This document shows positions 61,515-64,000 of a stretch of DNA of 64,000 nucleotides, piece after piece; positions within the stretch are counted from its first letter, which is position 1; each line of letters opens with the position of its first letter. The notes below the pieces were generated by a model that was given only the letters and a program-made list of their open reading frames with translations, had not been told where the DNA came from and made no database searches. A program made the position numbers and the translations under genes. The DNA is from Micromonospora lutea. GTDB lineage: Bacteria; Actinomycetota; Actinomycetes; Mycobacteriales; Micromonosporaceae. The DNA is taken from assembly GCF_016863535.1 (NCBI RefSeq), contig NZ_BOPB01000032.1, positions 52,998 through 116,997 on the forward strand. The letters are read 5' to 3'.

Positions 61515-62957
61515 TCAGATGGTCAGTTCGGGTTCCTCCGGTGCGGTGGCCCGCTCCACCTCGATGCCGAGTGCCCGCAGGTCGGCCACGAAGTCGGGAT
61601 AGCCCCGGTCGACGTGGTGCACGTGGGACACCTCGGTCACCCCGTCGGCGCAGAGCCCGGCGATGATCAGCCCGGCGCCGGCCCGGATGTCGGTGGCGCG
61701 TACCGGCGCGCCGGAGAGTCGCTCCCGGCCGCGTACCACCGCGTGATGCCCGTCGGTCTTGATGTCCGCGCCCAACCGCATCATCTCGTTGGCGAACATG
61801 AACCGGCCGTCGAAGATGTTCTCAGTGATCAGGGAGGCGCCCTCGCTGAGCGCGGCGAGGCCGATCGCCATCGGCAACAGATCCGTGGCGAAGCCCGGAT
61901 AGGGCAGCGTCACCACGTCCACCGCCCGGGGCCGCTCGTCCATCCGTACCCGGAAGGAGTCCGCCCGGGTCTCCACCAGGCCGCCGGCCATGACCACCTT
62001 GTCGAGCGCGACCTCCAGCAACGCGGGGTCGAGGCCGGTCACGGTGACGTCGCCCCGCGTCATCGCGGCCCCGAACGCCCAGGTCCCCGCGACGATCCGG
62101 TCCCCCACCGTGGCGTGCCGGACCGGACTCAGCCGGGGTACGCCGACAATGGTGATGGTCGAGGTGCCCTCGCCGTCGATCAGCGCACCCATCCGCTGGA
62201 GCATCGTGCAGATGTCGACGATCTCGGGCTCGCGGGCCGCGTTGTCGATCACGGTGGTGCCCTCGGCCAGCACCGCCGCCATGATGAGATTCTCGGTCGC
62301 CCCGACGCTGGGAAAGTCCAGCACGATCTCCGCGCCCCGCAATCCGTCGGGAGCTGAAGCGATCACGAAGCCGTGCTCTCCGGCGATCTCGGCACCCATC
62401 CGGGTCAGCCCGGAGATGTGCATGTCCAGACCCCGTGAGCCGATCGCGTCACCGCCCGGATGGGCCACCCGCACATATCCGCGTCGGGCCAGCAACGGAC
62501 CGAGCACGCAGATCGACGCTCGCAGCCGGCGGACCAGGTCGTAGTCGGCCTCGACGCCCGGTTGCTCCGGCACATCGATGGTGACCGAACGGGACCGGGC
62601 CACCCCGCCGACCGTGACCATCGGGTCCACCGGATCGTCGACGTCGAACCGTACGCCGCAACCGAGGCGACGCAACACCTCACCCATGATCGCGATGTCG
62701 GTGATCCGGGGAACGTTGGTGATCACACTGCGGCCCGGGGCGAGCAGCGCGGCGGCCATCAACTTCAACGCCGAGTTCTTTGCACCCACCACGTGCACCG
62801 TGCCGGCCAGCCGGGCGCGACCGCGTACCCGGATGACGTCGACGTCGGCGACGGCGGCGTCACCGGCGTCACCCGGGCCGACACCCGCGGGCCAACCCGT
62901 GCCGGCGTCCGGCCGTGCCGGGATCGTCAGGTCCGGTATCCGTAGGCTGTGCGTCAT
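61515..62957 (-). CDS. murA: UDP-N-acetylglucosamine 1-carboxyvinyltransferase
   Basis: First committed enzyme of peptidoglycan precursor synthesis, adding enolpyruvate to UDP-GlcNAc; about 480 residues. The body begins DVIRVRGRARLAGTVHVVGA with the catalytic Lys just after. The active-site loop reads PGGDAIGSRGLDMHI: the usual Cys (Escherichia coli Cys115) is Asp at about residue 170, as in mycobacteria, which makes the enzyme insensitive to fosfomycin. The first 40 residues are an extra Pro/Gly/Asp-rich extension. ATG 62957 has GAGGTGG upstream, inside the divergent gene; no later start codon precedes the conserved core. Confidence 0.94.
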   Translation of the reverse strand: MTHSLRIPDLTIPARPDAGTGWPAGVGPGDAGDAAVADVDVIRVRGRARLAGTVHVVGAKNSALKLMAAALLAPGRSVITNVPRITDIAIMGEVLRRLGCGVRFDVDDPVDPMVTVGGVARSRSVTIDVPEQPGVEADYDLVRRLRASICVLGPLLARRGYVRVAHPGGDAIGSRGLDMHISGLTRMGAEIAGEHGFVIASAPDGLRGAEIVLDFPSVGATENLIMAAVLAEGTTVIDNAAREPEIVDICTMLQRMGALIDGEGTSTITIVGVPRLSPVRHATVGDRIVAGTWAFGAAMTRGDVTVTGLDPALLEVALDKVVMAGGLVETRADSFRVRMDERPRAVDVVTLPYPGFATDLLPMAIGLAALSEGASLITENIFDGRFMFANEMMRLGADIKTDGHHAVVRGRERLSGAPVRATDIRAGAGLIIAGLCADGVTEVSHVHHVDRGYPDFVADLRALGIEVERATAPEEPELTI

Positions 62958-63528
62958 GGCCGTCCACCTCACGCGCATCTACACCAAGGCCGGCGACGCC
63001 GGCATGACCAGGTTGAGCAACAACGAGCAGGTGCCGAAGAACGATCCGCGGATCGCCGCGTACGCCGACGTCGACGAGTGCAACGCCGCGCTCGGCGTGG
63101 CACTCGCCCTGGGCCAGCTCGACGACGAGCTGCGCCGGGTGCTGGGGTTGATCCAGAACGACCTGTTCGACGTGGGCGCTGACCTCTCCACCCCGGTCGA
63201 ACCGGACCCGAAGTATCCGCCGCTGCGGGTCACGGAGGAGTACGTCGAGCGCCTCGAGGGCTGGTGCGACGAATACAACGCGCGCCTGAGCAAGCTCGAC
63301 TCCTTCATCCTCCCCGGCGGCACCGCGGGCGCGGCACTGCTGCACGTGGCACGGACGATCGCCCGGCGCGCCGAACGGTCGGCGTGGGCCCTCATCGCAC
63401 ACGACCCCGACCGGACCAGCAGCCTCCCGGCAAAGTATCTCAACCGCCTGTCGGATCTGCTCTTTATCCTCTCAAGAACGGCAAATCCGGACGGAGACGT
63501 GCTATGGGTGCCGGGCGGAGGCCGGTGA
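62956..63528 (+). CDS. PduO-type ATP:cob(I)alamin adenosyltransferase
   Basis: A 190-residue enzyme transferring adenosyl from ATP to cob(I)alamin, making the cofactor required by IcmA and MeaA. Family motifs: TRIYTKAGDAGMTRL (ATP site), the helical bundle GLIQNDLFDVGADL, and FILPGGTAGAALLHVARTIARRAER with the conserved Arg and Glu. The ATG overlaps the start codon of the divergent murA by two bases. There is no ribosome binding site; TAGGCT at 62943-62948 could be the -10 of a leaderless message. Confidence 0.94.
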   Translation: MAVHLTRIYTKAGDAGMTRLSNNEQVPKNDPRIAAYADVDECNAALGVALALGQLDDELRRVLGLIQNDLFDVGADLSTPVEPDPKYPPLRVTEEYVERLEGWCDEYNARLSKLDSFILPGGTAGAALLHVARTIARRAERSAWALIAHDPDRTSSLPAKYLNRLSDLLFILSRTANPDGDVLWVPGGGR

Positions 63529-63920
63529 CGCTTGGTGCGCTGCACCACGTGGAGGTCTGGATACCCGACCTGAGCGCCGCGATACGTAGCTGGGGCTGGC
63601 TGCTGAGCGAGTTGGGCTGGACATCGTTCCAGCAGTGGCCGGTCGGCCAATCGTGGCGGCTCGGCCCGACGTATCTCGTCCTGGAGGAATCACCCGCCCT
63701 CACCGGCCGCCGTCACGATCGGCTCGCCCCCGGGCTCAACCACCTGGCCTTCCACGCCGGTTCGACCACCGCCGTGGACCGGCTGGTCGAGCAGGCCCCG
63801 GCGTACGGCTGGGAGCTGCTCTTCGCCGACCGTCACCCGCATGCCGGCGGGCCCGACACGTACGCCGGGTATCTGACGGACGGTCAGGGGTACGAGGTGG
63901 AGTTGGTGGCGTCGGCCTGA
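63504..63920 (+). CDS. VOC-family protein (glyoxalase/dioxygenase superfamily)
   Basis: About 138 residues with one vicinal-oxygen-chelate fold: LHHVEVWIPDL, the middle LGPTYLVLEE, GLNHLAFHAG and GYEVELVAS carry likely metal ligands (His, Glu, His, Glu). The enzyme activity is unknown. ATG 63504 follows GGAG at 7 bases and overlaps the adenosyltransferase gene by 25 bases. The GTG at 63525, overlapping its stop as GTGA, is the alternative. The overlap implies an operon. About 80 bases of sequence after it contain nothing I can name. Confidence 0.85.
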   Translation: MGAGRRPVTLGALHHVEVWIPDLSAAIRSWGWLLSELGWTSFQQWPVGQSWRLGPTYLVLEESPALTGRRHDRLAPGLNHLAFHAGSTTAVDRLVEQAPAYGWELLFADRHPHAGGPDTYAGYLTDGQGYEVELVASA

Positions 63921-64000
63921 GTCTTTGGTGGTTGCTGTTCGGGGCTGGGGGCGACCGTGCCCGGCTTCGGGCGGTCAGGCTTGATCCCTGCGCCGGGCAC

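Noticed and set aside
1..64000. tRNA, rRNA, phage or insertion-sequence genes
   Set aside because: None seen on reading both strands; no transposase, integrase or capsid motifs and no cloverleaf-like sequences noticed. A tRNA scan would be decisive.

Overview
The window is high-GC actinobacterial DNA, most likely from a Micromonospora-like member of the Micromonosporaceae. The main reasons are very GC-rich codon use with strong reading on every third base, a complete conservon (sensor kinase, roadblock, DUF742, GTPase), Scy/FilP-type coiled-coil proteins, crotonyl-CoA carboxylase/reductase, NucS, a 180-kDa-class NAD-glutamate dehydrogenase, a class F sortase, and several families of short intergenic repeats that I associate with this family. 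It looks like ordinary chromosome. I see no phage, IS element, CRISPR array, rRNA or tRNA gene.

Layout. 1-7 kb: sugar use. The 3' part of a GH13 alpha-glucosidase, an MFS transporter, and xylAB divergent from a ROK regulator, with a clear promoter and operator between them. 7-10.7 kb: two SpoIIE-type phosphatases around a MarR regulator. 10.7-19.7 kb: a lone exopolysaccharide-type sugar transferase, an exported binding-protein/VWA fusion, a beta-propeller lactonase and the conservon cvnABCD. 20-26 kb: three small proteins of unknown function (two share a domain), an exported GH6 cellulase with a CebR-like box, and a probable surface protein overlapping a class F sortase. 26.4-36 kb: NAD-glutamate dehydrogenase, a lipoprotein penicillin-binding protein, an arginase-family enzyme and a thioredoxin/TPR protein.

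36-63.5 kb is dominated by acyl-CoA and B12 metabolism. It holds an isobutyryl-CoA mutase large subunit, MeaB, a thiolase, methylmalonyl-CoA epimerase, crotonyl-CoA carboxylase/reductase, a double-domain 3-hydroxyacyl-CoA dehydrogenase, ethylmalonyl-CoA mutase (MeaA), a single-domain 3-hydroxybutyryl-CoA dehydrogenase and a PduO-type cobalamin adenosyltransferase. Together these cover the first half of the ethylmalonyl-CoA pathway (acetyl-CoA to methylsuccinyl-CoA), except for a crotonase, plus cofactor loading and repair for the B12 mutases. Interleaved are FilP-like and Scy-like polar-growth proteins, hydrolases, an FHA protein, an aldehyde dehydrogenase, NucS, an ABC exporter and MurA.

The most interesting signals are non-coding. 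(1) Two sequence elements recur upstream of these dispersed acyl-CoA genes: one in front of ccr and meaA, another in front of icmA, hbd, the double hbd and mce/thiolase. This suggests one or two unrecognised regulons. (2) Two repeat families occur only between convergent genes. One supplies the stop codon of three genes. The other pairs a C-rich tract with a GATCATGCA hairpin. Both look like transcript-end modules. (3) murA and the adenosyltransferase gene are divergent with overlapping start codons.
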